64,000 nt of DNA from Terrimonas rubra. GTDB lineage: Bacteria; Bacteroidota; Bacteroidia; Chitinophagales; Chitinophagaceae. Location of the stretch: contig NZ_JBHUOZ010000003.1 of assembly GCF_042686025.1 (NCBI RefSeq), forward strand, positions 2,418,001 to 2,482,000, written 5' to 3'. Of the stretch, positions 1 to 8,931 are shown in pieces. The position numbers and the translations under genes are program-made. Position 1 is the first letter of the stretch. The number at the start of each line of letters is the position of its first letter. Under the pieces are notes generated by a model, which did no database searches, was not told the DNA's origin, and saw only the letters and a program-made list of their open reading frames with translations.

Positions 1-1
1 C

Positions 2-424
2 TTAGGACCAGGATCAACCGTAAAGAGTTTTACCGGTGTAGGCAGTACCCCTGACCGTTTTGGCGATGTACAGATAGAGGCCAATGTGGAATATCGTTTC
101 CCTGTGGCCAAGCCATTTGGTGTACCTGTGAACGGTGCTTTGTTTACAGATATAGGGAATGTCTGGTATTTAAAAAATGCGCCTAACCGCCCGGCAGAGG
201 AAGTGTTTAAGTTTTCCAGGCTGCCGCAGGATATAGCCATTGGCGCCGGTGCAGGCCTGCGGATAGACTTTAGTTTTTTTGTTATACGCTTTGATTATGC
301 CTATAAAATAAAAGACCCGAGCCCTTCCGTGGAGTTCAGCAGTTATAAAAATAAATTCTTTGCTTATCCTTTCTTTAAAGGTGACCAGTTCCAGTTAGGA
401 ATAAATTATCCTTTTATATTTTAG
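2..424 (+). CDS. C-terminal part of a BamA/TamA-like outer membrane protein (5' end outside window)
   Basis: The reading frame is open from the first bases of the window, so only the last 140 or so residues are present. The fragment ends in alternating hydrophobic beta-strand segments, with a final strand NYPFIF that closes on an aromatic residue, as outer membrane barrels do. The pattern FPVAKPFGVPVNGALFTDIG followed by GAGAGLRIDFSFFVIRFDYA is typical of the C-terminal D15/surface-antigen barrel domain (BamA, TamA and the Bacteroidota TamL type). Members of this family insert proteins into the outer membrane. The last 11 bases overlap the 3' end of the convergent truB gene. Which subfamily it belongs to cannot be told without the POTRA region upstream. 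Confidence 0.8.
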   Translation, partial: LGPGSTVKSFTGVGSTPDRFGDVQIEANVEYRFPVAKPFGVPVNGALFTDIGNVWYLKNAPNRPAEEVFKFSRLPQDIAIGAGAGLRIDFSFFVIRFDYAYKIKDPSPSVEFSSYKNKFFAYPFFKGDQFQLGINYPFIF

Positions 425-1127
425 TCATTGCATCTACGCTGGCATTGAACTGTTCAATAGTACTGGCATCTTTCAGTTCAAACTCGCCTATGCGGGTTCT
501 GCATAAACTGCTTAAATAAGCACCGCAGCCTAATAACTGCCCCATATCATGGGCCAGGCTGCGTATATAAGTGCCGGTTGAACATACTACCCTGAAATGT
601 ACAACAGGCAGTTCAACCTTTACAATCTCAAATGTATGAATGGTTATTTTACGGGGTTCCAGCTTTACCTCTTTACCCTGCCTGGCCAGCTCATATACCC
701 GTACGCCATCTTTTTTAATAGCAGAATGTGCAGGCGGTACCTGCATGATCTCACCGGTTAACTGTCCGGCAGCCTTTTCTATGGCCGTTATATCTATGCC
801 TTCAATGGAACGATGATTTTCCGGTTCGCTTTCCAGGTCATAAGTGGGAGTAGTAGCACCCAGTACAAAAGTGCCGGTGTACTCCTTTTCCTTTGCCATA
901 TATTCATTAATACGCTTGGTAAACTTTCCGGTGCATATGATTAAAAGCCCCGTGGCAAGCGGATCCAGGGTACCGGCATGGCCTACTTTTTTTATCCGTA
1001 TCAGGTTACGTATTTTTCTTACGGCATCAAAGGATGTCCAGTGCAGCGGTTTGTCAATCAATAATACTTTTCCCTCGGTAAACGCTTGCTGAAGCGGTGT
1101 TAACGGTTTCACTGTCATAAGCGGCAA
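414..1127 (-). CDS. truB: tRNA pseudouridine(55) synthase TruB
   Basis: TruB converts U55 of tRNA to pseudouridine in the T-loop. The 237-residue protein has the family signature VGHAGTLDPLATGLL at about residues 48-62, where the Asp of TLDP (about residue 55) is the catalytic nucleophile. The early KVLLIDKPLHWTSFD block (about 20-34) and the RVVCSTGTYIRSLAHD block (about 177-192) are also typical. Length fits the short bacterial form without a long PUA tail. An in-frame ATG three codons downstream (1118) is an alternative start. It is transcribed towards the barrel gene at the window edge and overlaps its last 11 bases; a separate gene, the oligopeptidase, lies 34 bases upstream on the same strand. 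Confidence 0.95.
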   Translation of the reverse strand: MPLMTVKPLTPLQQAFTEGKVLLIDKPLHWTSFDAVRKIRNLIRIKKVGHAGTLDPLATGLLIICTGKFTKRINEYMAKEKEYTGTFVLGATTPTYDLESEPENHRSIEGIDITAIEKAAGQLTGEIMQVPPAHSAIKKDGVRVYELARQGKEVKLEPRKITIHTFEIVKVELPVVHFRVVCSTGTYIRSLAHDMGQLLGCGAYLSSLCRTRIGEFELKDASTIEQFNASVDAMTKI

Positions 1128-1161
1128 AACTACTGCATATAATTGATACGGCGGGTACCCG

Positions 1162-3510
1162 TTAATCCAGCTTTGCCTTCTTCACCGGCTTAACACCTTT
1201 GGAGGCCTCCGTACCGTTGGCTGGTTGTTCAGCCGTTGCATTCTTTTTGTCCCTTTGTTCTTTTGCCTGCCGGCGGCCGTCTATTTTTTGGGAAAGTTTA
1301 AGCCGGTGTTTTTCTTCCTCTTCTTTGGAGAGTGAACCACCATTTTCTTCCCGTATTTTTTGAAGCTCCTTTTCTATGGCATTATCCCTTTTATTATCCG
1401 TTTCAGTTTTAAAGTTCATGCCCAGGTTATACATTACAAAACTCCAGGTATCTGCCGCTTCAGCAATCTGTTTATCAGTAGGTTTACCGGCGCCATGACC
1501 TGCATTGGTTTCAATACGTATCAATACCGGGTTTGTACCAATATGATATTCCTGCAAACGTGCCGCAAATTTAAACGAGTGTGCAGGTACTACCCTGTCA
1601 TCATGATCGGCAGTAGTAATAAGTGTAGCAGGATAAGTAGTTCCTTTCTTTAAATTATGATAGGGTGAATACTTGTATAAAAATGGGAAATGCCTGGCCG
1701 TATCAGAACTGCCATATTCCACTACCCAGCCCCAGCCTACGGTAAACTTATGGTAACGTAACATATCCAGTACACCTACTGCCGGTAAAGCAACAGTAAA
1801 CAGGTCGGGCCTTTGTACCATAGCGGCGCCTACCAATAGTCCGCCGTTGCTGCCGCCACGTATAGCGATCTTTCCCTGTGAGGTATAATTTAATTTGATC
1901 AGCTGTTCAGCCGCGGCAATAAAATCATCAAATACATTTTGTTTCTTTTCCAGCATTCCGGCCTTATGCCAGGCTTCCCCATACTCACTCCCCCCTCTCA
2001 AATTCACTACAGCATATATGCCTCCCTGCTCCATAAAGAAAGCATTACTCACACTAAAACCGGGTGTAACAGGCACATTAAACCCGCCATACCCATACAG
2101 TAACACCGGGTTACTGCCGTCTTTCACCAGGCCCTTTTTATAGGACAGGAATACCGGCACTTTGGTACCATCCTTACTGGTAATAAATACCTGCTCGGTT
2201 GTAAACTGGCTTTCATCCAGTTTAACCTCCGTACGCCTGAATAGTGTAGATACGCCCGATGCAATATTATAACGGTATATAGTTGGCGGTGTGGCAAAAG
2301 AAGAATAGGTATAAAATAACTCGGCATCTTCCTTTTCGCCGCTAAAACCGCCTGCACTGCCCACTCCGGGTAATTTTATTTCACGTACCAGTTTGCCATC
2401 ATAAGTATACTGGTATATTTTTGAAGCCGCATCTTTTAAATAGGACAGGAACATGTATTTACCTGCAGTGCTCACCCCCTGTAAGGCTTCTTTTGTTTCA
2501 GGTATAACCGTTTTCCAGTTTTTCTTAGCCGGGTTGGCCGGATCAATTAAAACAACTTTATAATTGGGAGCGCCATCGTTGGTACGCACTAAAATTTTAT
2601 CGCCGTCATTATCTATTACATCCGGCTCGGTTTTAAAACCCGATATCAGTAATTTAAAGTTTTGCTGTGCTGGTTGTTTCAGGTCCCTGAACCATATTTC
2701 CGTACCACTTGTACCTTCACTGATAGTCAGGAATAAAAACCTTTTATCTTCGGATAAACTCACACCATGATAACGCAGGGGATGTTTGGTATCCTCGTAT
2801 ATCAGCTGATCCTCTGTTTGGGCTGTGCCCAGTTTATGGTAAAATACTTTATGGTATTCATTCTTGCCGCTTAACCTGGCGGCTGAATCCGGTTTACTAT
2901 AAGCACTGTAATAAAAACCATCATCCCCATTCCAGCTGGCCCCGCTGAATTTTGACCACTCAATTTTATCACTCAATATCTTTCTGGTAGCCGTTTCCAT
3001 TACATATATCTCCTGCCAGTCGCTACCGGCAACTGCTACCGAATAGGCCATATATTTACCGCTTTTGGTAAAGTACACCCCGCCCAATGCCACAATGCCT
3101 TCAGTACTTAAAGTATTGGGATTTAAAAACTCCTCAGGCATACCTTCCAGGCCGATCTGCCGGTACATCACTGACTGGTTCTGTAAACCATCATTTTTAA
3201 AGAAATAATAATATTCGCCTTTTTTAAAGGGTGAGCCGTATTTAGGATAGTTCCACAGTTCCTCCAGGCGGCTATATACCTGTTTACGGAAAGGGATGGT
3301 AGCCAGGTAATCCTGTGTTACGGTATTTTGTTGTGTTACCCAGTTTTTGGTGGCGGCGCTGTTATCATCTTCCAGCCAGCGATAGGGATCTTCAACAATA
3401 GTTCCGTGATAATTATCGGTAACAGCTTCTTTCTTCGTTTGGGGATATTTTATTTGTGCCTGCGCACCCAGTACACTACTCATCATAACAATACAAAAAA
3501 CTTTTTTCAT
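1162..3510 (-). CDS. Secreted prolyl oligopeptidase (peptidase family S9A)
   Basis: This is a serine peptidase that cleaves short peptides after proline, probably in the periplasm. Residues 1-18 look like a signal peptide (MKKVFCIVMMSSVLGAQA). The N-terminal half carries the YPQTKKEAVTDNYHG start and beta-propeller repeats; the catalytic alpha/beta-hydrolase domain holds GGSNGG (Ser about 554), DHDDRVVP (Asp about 637) and NAGHGAGKP (His about 672), so the triad is intact. The normal enzyme ends near residue 700. The remaining 82 residues are an unusual Lys/Glu-rich tail with no recognisable domain. The gene sits just upstream of truB on the same strand, 34 bases apart, but nothing ties the two functions together. 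Confidence 0.93.
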   Translation of the reverse strand: MKKVFCIVMMSSVLGAQAQIKYPQTKKEAVTDNYHGTIVEDPYRWLEDDNSAATKNWVTQQNTVTQDYLATIPFRKQVYSRLEELWNYPKYGSPFKKGEYYYFFKNDGLQNQSVMYRQIGLEGMPEEFLNPNTLSTEGIVALGGVYFTKSGKYMAYSVAVAGSDWQEIYVMETATRKILSDKIEWSKFSGASWNGDDGFYYSAYSKPDSAARLSGKNEYHKVFYHKLGTAQTEDQLIYEDTKHPLRYHGVSLSEDKRFLFLTISEGTSGTEIWFRDLKQPAQQNFKLLISGFKTEPDVIDNDGDKILVRTNDGAPNYKVVLIDPANPAKKNWKTVIPETKEALQGVSTAGKYMFLSYLKDAASKIYQYTYDGKLVREIKLPGVGSAGGFSGEKEDAELFYTYSSFATPPTIYRYNIASGVSTLFRRTEVKLDESQFTTEQVFITSKDGTKVPVFLSYKKGLVKDGSNPVLLYGYGGFNVPVTPGFSVSNAFFMEQGGIYAVVNLRGGSEYGEAWHKAGMLEKKQNVFDDFIAAAEQLIKLNYTSQGKIAIRGGSNGGLLVGAAMVQRPDLFTVALPAVGVLDMLRYHKFTVGWGWVVEYGSSDTARHFPFLYKYSPYHNLKKGTTYPATLITTADHDDRVVPAHSFKFAARLQEYHIGTNPVLIRIETNAGHGAGKPTDKQIAEAADTWSFVMYNLGMNFKTETDNKRDNAIEKELQKIREENGGSLSKEEEEKHRLKLSQKIDGRRQAKEQRDKKNATAEQPANGTEASKGVKPVKKAKLD

Positions 3511-3562
3511 ATAGAGTTCTTTTCCTGCTTAAAGATAGGAAAATCAAATTTGGGAATTTGTT

Positions 3563-3620
3563 AATTTGAATGAGGAATTATGAATGATGAATGAGGAGTT
3601 AGAATTAATCATTAATGGTT
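3563..3620. repeat. AT-rich intergenic repeat (ATGAATGATGAATGAG type)
   Basis: A run of near-repeated words such as GAATTATGAATGATGAATG lies upstream of the oligopeptidase gene. The reverse complement of the same wording appears at 10769-10803 and 31150-31205. It is non-coding and confined to intergenic DNA. Confidence 0.5.
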
Positions 3621-3627
3621 AGTATTC

Positions 3628-3745
3628 GTTTTCAGCTTTCCGCTTTAAGCTTTCTGCATTCAGCATTCAGCTTTAAGCTGTTGATTAACGATATACAGCT
3701 GAAGGGTGCGACGCAACAGCAGCCCCATCAAGGGAGGGACGATGA
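3628..3745 (+). repeat. Dispersed intergenic repeat, copy 1
   Basis: This copy has the module order CAGCTTTCCGCTTTAAGC, then CTGTTGATTAACGATATAC, then GGTGCGACGCAAC, then GGGAGGGACGATGAT. The same modules in the same order are seen at 15707-15842 and inverted at 18929-19042; shorter copies lie elsewhere in the window. It fills the gap between the oligopeptidase and ftsY regions. Confidence 0.8.
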
Positions 3746-3765
3746 TAACAAAAAAATATACCTAA

Positions 3766-3791
3766 AATAAAACCCCTCTTGCGGAGGGGTT
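3766..3791 (-). terminator. Intrinsic terminator of the rpmB-rpmG-ftsY set
   Basis: The arms AACCCCTC and GAGGGGTT form an 8-bp stem with a 5-base loop. On the minus strand the stem is followed by TTTTATTTTA. It sits directly after the ftsY stop codon. Confidence 0.85.
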
Positions 3792-3798
3792 AGCTATT

Positions 3799-4761
3799 TT
3801 ATTTTTCAAGACTGAAAAGACTATCGACAAATTCGTGTTTATCAAACACCAGGAGGTCTTCCATCTTTTCGCCCACGCCGATAAATTTAACGGGTATTTT
3901 AAACTGGTTGGCAATGGCCAATACCACACCACCCTTTGCCGTACCATCTAATTTGGTAATGGCCAGTGCGGTAACATCGGTAGCCGCGGTAAAATGTTTG
4001 GCCTGCTCCAGGGCGTTTTGGCCGGTGCTGCCATCCAGTACCAGCAGTACTTCATGCGGTGCGTCGGGAATTACCTTTTGTATAACACGTTTAATTTTAC
4101 TCAGCTCATCCATTAAATGCGCTTTGTTATGTAAACGGCCTGCGGTATCAATCAATACCACATCGCTTTGTTTGGCCACAGCGCTCTGGGCCGTATCAAA
4201 AGCCACGGCAGCAGGATCGCTGCCCATATCCTGTTTTACAATAGGAACGCCTACCCTTTCACTCCAGATGGTGAGCTGGTCCACAGCTGCGGCCCTGAAA
4301 GTATCAGCAGCGCCTAATAATACATTTTTACCGGCCTTTTTAAAATTGTAAGCCAGTTTACCAATGGTGGTTGTTTTACCTACCCCGTTCACCCCCACTA
4401 CTAAAATAATATAGGGTTTGGCAGGCAGGTCGCTGGTAAAAGCATAACTGTTGCTTTCAGGTGCATTTACGAGCAGTTGCTCCATTTCTTCCTGCAACAT
4501 CTTATTCAACTCGGCACTGCTCAGGTATTTATCCTTGGCTACTCTTTTTTCAATACGGTTAATAATTTCAACCGTGGTTTCAATGCCCACATCGGCACCT
4601 ACCAGGGCTTCCTCCAGGTTATCCAGCACTTCCTCATCTACCGTACTTTTGCCCGCAATGGCTTTGGTAATTTTTGCAAAAAAACCTTCTTTGGTTTTTT
4701 GCAGGCCCTGGTCCAGACTCTCTTTTTCCTTTTTACCGAATAACTTATTAAAAAAACCCAT
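3799..4761 (-). CDS. ftsY: Signal recognition particle receptor FtsY
   Basis: FtsY is the SRP receptor GTPase that docks ribosome-nascent chain complexes at the membrane. The 320-residue protein has the short helical N domain (about 20-100) and the G domain with P-loop GVNGVGKT (about 123-130), DTAGR (about 205-209) and the TKLDGTAKGG motif near residue 270. The long acidic A domain of E. coli FtsY is absent; residues 1-15 (MGFFNKLFGKKEKES) form the short amphipathic membrane anchor seen in many phyla. It is the last gene of the minus-strand rpmB-rpmG-DUF4295-ftsY set and is followed at once by a terminator. Confidence 0.97.
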   Translation of the reverse strand: MGFFNKLFGKKEKESLDQGLQKTKEGFFAKITKAIAGKSTVDEEVLDNLEEALVGADVGIETTVEIINRIEKRVAKDKYLSSAELNKMLQEEMEQLLVNAPESNSYAFTSDLPAKPYIILVVGVNGVGKTTTIGKLAYNFKKAGKNVLLGAADTFRAAAVDQLTIWSERVGVPIVKQDMGSDPAAVAFDTAQSAVAKQSDVVLIDTAGRLHNKAHLMDELSKIKRVIQKVIPDAPHEVLLVLDGSTGQNALEQAKHFTAATDVTALAITKLDGTAKGGVVLAIANQFKIPVKFIGVGEKMEDLLVFDKHEFVDSLFSLEK

Positions 4762-4850
4762 AGTTGTAGTAAATTAATGATGCAGGTACGTAAACAACAA
4801 AAGCCATTCGCTAAAAACGAACAGCTTTTAAATATATCACCAACTCAGCA

Positions 4851-5024
4851 TTATTTCTGAGCTAAAAAGTCTTTTACTTTTTCTTTGTGAACGATTTGTT
4901 CTTTAAAAGTATAGGCGCCTGTTTTAGGGCTGCGTACGGCTCTAATAACTTTGGTCCAGTTTTTAGATTCTGCTGCTGCTTTAGCGTCTTTTACTTTAGC
5001 GTTCTTTGAAGCTGCTTTTGCCAT
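4851..5024 (-). CDS. DUF4295 family small basic protein
   Basis: This is a 57-residue basic protein starting MAKAASKNAKVKDAK and ending KVKDFLAQK. It matches the DUF4295 family, which is Bacteroidota-specific and encoded beside ribosomal protein genes rpmB and rpmG. The conserved centre is NWTKVIRAVRSPKTGAYTF. Its location between rpmG and ftsY agrees with this. The Lys-rich composition and location suggest an association with the ribosome, which is an inference; its molecular role is not known to me. Confidence 0.9.
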   Translation of the reverse strand: MAKAASKNAKVKDAKAAAESKNWTKVIRAVRSPKTGAYTFKEQIVHKEKVKDFLAQK

Positions 5025-5089
5025 TGTAAATTATTTGAAAAGTTATGTCAGGAAGTATTGCTGCGTGAACAACAACCTGCCTTGCTTAA

Positions 5090-5272
5090 TTATTTAATTT
5101 CTTTGTGAACAGTCACTTTTTTCAGGATAGGGTTAAATTTCTTTAACTCTAAACGCTCAGGGTTGTTCTTTTTGTTTTTTACCGTGATATAACGACTGGT
5201 GCCAGGCTGACCACTTGTTTTGTGCTCAGTGCATTCCAATATAACTTGTACACGGTTTCCTTTCTTTGCCAT
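5090..5272 (-). CDS. rpmG: 50S ribosomal protein L33
   Basis: L33 is a small protein of the large ribosomal subunit near the E site. The 60-residue sequence begins MAKKGNRVQVILECTEHK and carries SRYITVKNKKNNPERLELKKF, the standard L33 core, and ends HKEIK. Only one cysteine (in LECTE) is present rather than the two CxxC pairs of zinc-binding forms, so this is the zinc-independent type. It lies 63 bases downstream of rpmB and 65 bases upstream of the DUF4295 gene, in a cotranscribed minus-strand set. Confidence 0.97.
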   Translation of the reverse strand: MAKKGNRVQVILECTEHKTSGQPGTSRYITVKNKKNNPERLELKKFNPILKKVTVHKEIK

Positions 5273-5335
5273 TGTTGTTTATTTGAAAAGGTGAGAATTT
5301 GGTTTCCGGTCTTACAACCGGACTACAAATCAAAC

Positions 5336-5572
5336 TTATATTTTTTCTCCTTTAGCTCTTAAGTCTTTTACCACATTATACAAACCTTGTTTGTTAATGG
5401 TACGCATTGCGTCGGTAGTTAACTTAAGGGTGATCCATTTGTCTTCTTCAACAAGGTAAAACCTCTTTTTTTGCAAATTGGGCAAAAAACGACGTTTTGT
5501 TTTAATATTTGAGTGGGAAACCTTGTTTCCACCTATCGGGGTTTTACCTGTAACCTGACATACTCTTGCCAT
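5336..5572 (-). CDS. rpmB: 50S ribosomal protein L28
   Basis: L28 is a large-subunit ribosomal protein. The 78-residue sequence starts MARVCQVTGKTPIGGNKVSHS and contains KTKRRFLPNLQKKRF, both diagnostic for L28. The single N-terminal Cys shows that this is a form without the zinc-binding Cys set. It is the first gene of the rpmB-rpmG-DUF4295-ftsY set on the minus strand. Confidence 0.97.
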   Translation of the reverse strand: MARVCQVTGKTPIGGNKVSHSNIKTKRRFLPNLQKKRFYLVEEDKWITLKLTTDAMRTINKQGLYNVVKDLRAKGEKI

Positions 5573-5737
5573 GACTGTTCTAAATTTTGGACGGCGAAGG
5601 TAGGGATATTTTATGGAAAAGATGGCATTCGTGAAGAAAAAATCACTCTTTTTTTAAAAAAGCCAGGCAAATGTACTGATTTAGAGTCGTTAAGGCTAAA
5701 AACCGGCATAAAAAGCCCGTTCGAGGCTCCTGGCCGG

Positions 5738-8182
5738 CTACTGGTTTTCCACCCTTTGTATCTCATCGGCTGCCGATCCGGAGGAAGTACGGGCCGGTTT
5801 GAACAGTTTGCCAAATTTATAGGTAAATGATAAAGTAGCTACCCGGGTATCGTACTGTATGGTAAAAAACTCGTCCGACCGGTTAAAATAGGTATTGCCC
5901 TGCATACGCTGGGTATAAAAAATATCCCGGAATGAGAACCTGATATTGCCTTTATCCTTCAATACCTGTTTGGAAATGCCCAGCGATACCTGCCCGTTAG
6001 GGTCCAGCACTTCCTGCAGGTCGTTCTGGCTGCGGCTGATATAAAAACCGCTCAGCTCCGCCGCCCAGCCCTTTTTAAAGTTAAACTGGCTGCTCAGGTT
6101 AAACTGTACCTGGTTAATGGTGGGGTTATATTCAGTATTTTGTACCCTGCCTCTGATCTCCTTGTAATTATAGTTTACTTCGGCTACTGCAAACCACCAT
6201 GGCCGGATATCTTTTTGCAGGCTGACAGAAACACCGATATTATACATACGGCCAATATTACCATCCGTGTATACCACAATACCGGTAACGGGATCCAGTG
6301 TAAACACCTGCGAAAAATAATCGTGGGTATAATTATAACTCACCGATGTATTTAAAAAGCTCTTGAACAAATGCGCCAGCTCCATATTCCAGGTATATTG
6401 CGGTACCAGGTAAGGATTACCGCTCTGGTACGTATACTTGTTAATGATGTATAAAAACGGGTTCAGTTTCTGGAACGCAGGGCGGTCAATACGGCGTCCG
6501 GCACGGAAGGTAAAAGAGTTAAGTGTATCGGCTTCATAAGTAACAAAAGCTGTCGGGAACAGGCTGTTATATTTACGGGAAAAAGAAGAATCCAGGCTGA
6601 CACCATTGCCCAACTGGTTGGCGTTATAATCAGTAAACTCGTACCTTAATCCTCCCTGGAGGTTCCATTTGCCGGTTTGTTTTTGTATACTGGTGTACGC
6701 AGCATGAATATTTTCGTCATATAAAAAATGGTTACTGCGGCCCAGGTCATCCTGCCATACATTATTGTTATTGGTGTAAAAACTGGATTGGTTATCCGTT
6801 TTTATAATGGAAGACTTCCATCCTGTTTCCCAAACCAGGTTATTACGCGAATAAATGTAATCGGCCTTCGCAGAATAGATGGTTATATTGGAGGGGATAT
6901 CTGCACGGGCCTGATCGGGGTTGGCCATGCTAATGGGTATGGTTTTACGGTTAATAAAATACTGTGTACCAAACAGGTCATAGCCTATTGCATCAGCATC
7001 AATGGAAAGTTCATGGTACTCATTAAATTTATGACGCATATACAGGTTCACACTGCCCTGTCTTTGCCGGTTGGTATTGCGGCTGTTGGTGGCTATCACC
7101 GAATCGCGGACCATACTACCGTTGTACCATACCGCCTCACTGCGGCCATTGTTGGTGCGGTAACCATACATGCCCGATATAGTAGCGCCAATATTGGTTT
7201 GCCCGGATAATTTATAATCGATCCCCGTTGACACGCGGTGATTTTTATGATCAGCAGTGGTATAAAAAGGCTGCTCTACCTGTAATAAAACGGCATCATT
7301 GGCATCGTAATACTTACGGTGTGCATACAGGTCGGTAAAGCTTTTGTTGGCATTAAAACCATAAGTAAGAAACAGGTATAACTTGTTTTTCCTGAAATTG
7401 AGTTGCAGGTTATTGTTATTCTTATGATACTTCCCCTGTCCGTAACTGGCATTCACACTACCGTTAAAACCCACCTGTTTGATCCGTTTGGTAACAATAT
7501 TAATAATACCGGCATTACCTGCCGCATCGTACCGCGCCGGGGGATTTTCCATCAGTTCCAGCTTTTCAATAGTAGCCGCATTAATACCGCTTAATAACTG
7601 CTGCAGCTCCTGCCCCGTTACCTGTACCGGCTTTCCGTCCATCATGATCAGGACCGAAGGCCTGCCTTTCAGGCTGATATTGCCGGAGCGATCCACAAAT
7701 ACACCTGGAGAACGCTCCAGTACTTCCAAAATAGAAGAACCGCTGCTTAATATGGAAGCCTCCACATTCACCACCGTTTTATCGGGCAGCATCTGTATCA
7801 GCGGCAACTTGGCCGTTACTTCAACATGTTCGAGGGTATTATCTTTATAAAACAGGGTAACACTAAAGGAGTTACTGTTCGGACTGATGTATAACCGGGT
7901 ATAGATACTGATAAAACCCAGGGCCGACACTTTAAATAATACAGTGCCTTCTGCTGCTATATCAAAGCCTGTCTCACCATTATCGCCGGTGACCTTAATT
8001 TTATTAACGGTTGAATCGGCATGTAATAAAGAAACCGTGGCACCCGCTATACCATGCTCCGTGGAATCGGCTACTTTTATGGTGATATGTTTGGGAAAAT
8101 GTGGTTGCTGGCCGTACAGAAAACTGGAGGCTATGAGTAAAAAAATAAGCAGTAATGGTCTAATGTACTGGGTACGCAACAT
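5738..8182 (-). CDS. Outer membrane beta-barrel protein with carboxypeptidase-like regulatory domain (TonB-receptor-like)
   Basis: This large outer membrane protein resembles TonB-dependent receptors. I chose the ATG at 8182 because it is followed by a clear signal peptide, MLRTQYIRPLLLIFLLIASSFLYG; a start 48 bases upstream would add a spurious extension. Mature residues about 30-110 form a carboxypeptidase regulatory-like beta-sandwich. Next comes a plug-like region with VNVEASILSSGSSILEVLE, PGVFVDRSGNISLKGRPSVL and NPPARYDAAGNAGIINIVTK, then a long barrel. No TonB box is evident. Such proteins occur widely in Bacteroidota and may import ligands or act in surface assembly; the substrate is unknown. 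It is a single-gene unit, not paired with a SusD gene. Confidence 0.88.
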   Translation of the reverse strand: MLRTQYIRPLLLIFLLIASSFLYGQQPHFPKHITIKVADSTEHGIAGATVSLLHADSTVNKIKVTGDNGETGFDIAAEGTVLFKVSALGFISIYTRLYISPNSNSFSVTLFYKDNTLEHVEVTAKLPLIQMLPDKTVVNVEASILSSGSSILEVLERSPGVFVDRSGNISLKGRPSVLIMMDGKPVQVTGQELQQLLSGINAATIEKLELMENPPARYDAAGNAGIINIVTKRIKQVGFNGSVNASYGQGKYHKNNNNLQLNFRKNKLYLFLTYGFNANKSFTDLYAHRKYYDANDAVLLQVEQPFYTTADHKNHRVSTGIDYKLSGQTNIGATISGMYGYRTNNGRSEAVWYNGSMVRDSVIATNSRNTNRQRQGSVNLYMRHKFNEYHELSIDADAIGYDLFGTQYFINRKTIPISMANPDQARADIPSNITIYSAKADYIYSRNNLVWETGWKSSIIKTDNQSSFYTNNNNVWQDDLGRSNHFLYDENIHAAYTSIQKQTGKWNLQGGLRYEFTDYNANQLGNGVSLDSSFSRKYNSLFPTAFVTYEADTLNSFTFRAGRRIDRPAFQKLNPFLYIINKYTYQSGNPYLVPQYTWNMELAHLFKSFLNTSVSYNYTHDYFSQVFTLDPVTGIVVYTDGNIGRMYNIGVSVSLQKDIRPWWFAVAEVNYNYKEIRGRVQNTEYNPTINQVQFNLSSQFNFKKGWAAELSGFYISRSQNDLQEVLDPNGQVSLGISKQVLKDKGNIRFSFRDIFYTQRMQGNTYFNRSDEFFTIQYDTRVATLSFTYKFGKLFKPARTSSGSAADEIQRVENQ

Positions 8183-8486
8183 GCAGCTAAATTGGCCAAC
8201 AAGATAAAAAAGAATGCGACTAGTACACAAATTTTGTGGATTTAAAACGCAAAACAGCGCAAAAAAATCCTAACATATTAAAAGTCAGGATAATACAAAA
8301 TAGTAATTTTACTAGTATTGTTTACAAAAAGACACAAAAAATATACGCCGTACATATCCTCCTGAAAGAAAATCTTACATTTTTCCTGCAGGCATTGGAA
8401 GGGAACCATTCTTGTCACATAGTTATTGTGCTGAAAAATGAAAGTCACTGCCCGGCCCGTCATTCTTTAACCGGGTTATTTTTCCC
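8183..8486. other. Non-coding gap with no supported feature
   Basis: About 300 bases between the start of the barrel gene and the end of the TPR gene. A 61-codon minus-strand reading frame is present but has no protein-like composition or recognisable family. A short dyad CACAAATTTTGTG lies near 8226-8238. I see no terminator or RNA gene. Confidence 0.4.
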
Positions 8487-8798
8487 TTACATGGTTAACT
8501 CCTCCCAGGCCCCATGCAACTCACCGTAAGCATGCCGGTCATTTAACTTTTGGGCAACGGCCATTCCTTTCTCATACGTTAAAATAGCCTGGTCCACCTC
8601 GCCGGTTTTTTCCTGCAGTTTAGCCAGGTGGTAATAACTGCCCACATAATCGGGGTTAACAGCCAGCAGGTTTTCAAAAATAGTTATTGCCTGCTCATCC
8701 TGCGCCAATTTGATATATTCAAGGGCCAATGCATGCTGTAAAAAAGCATCATTCGCATTATCCTGCAACATGGCCAATAGTTTTTCAACCCTGCTCAT
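8487..8798 (-). CDS. Small tetratricopeptide repeat protein
   Basis: A 103-residue protein made of about two to three TPR units. The TPR signature residues are visible in DAFLQHALALEYIKLAQDEQ, AITIFENLLAVNPDYVGSYY and HLAKLQEKTGEVDQAILTYE, each with the W/L-G-Y-A-P spacing. There is no signal peptide, so it is probably a cytoplasmic protein-binding adaptor. It is divergently placed to etfB, from which it is separated by 133 bases holding the etf promoter. No partner can be named from the sequence. Confidence 0.85.
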   Translation of the reverse strand: MSRVEKLLAMLQDNANDAFLQHALALEYIKLAQDEQAITIFENLLAVNPDYVGSYYHLAKLQEKTGEVDQAILTYEKGMAVAQKLNDRHAYGELHGAWEELTM

Positions 8799-8848
8799 AA
8801 CTTCAAAAAAAATTCCTTATTTAATAATCATTGAACTAACACAACCCT

Positions 8849-8856
8849 TATCTTTG
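8849..8856 (+). promoter_or_regulatory. Probable -7 promoter element for etfBA
   Basis: TATCTTTG matches the Bacteroidota -7 consensus TAnnTTTG, 75 bases upstream of the etfB start. No clean -33 TTTG lies at the expected 19-base spacing, so only the -7 box is supported. Confidence 0.5.
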
Positions 8857-8931
8857 TTTAGTTGCATAAACAACCTTTTTAAACTTTCCCAGGTTTTGTA
8901 TAAAAGCAAATAACGGAATAAAACAAGTTGT

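Noticed and set aside
8278..8463. 61-codon minus-strand reading frame
   Set aside because: Composition is not protein-like, with no recognisable motif and no promoter; treated as chance.
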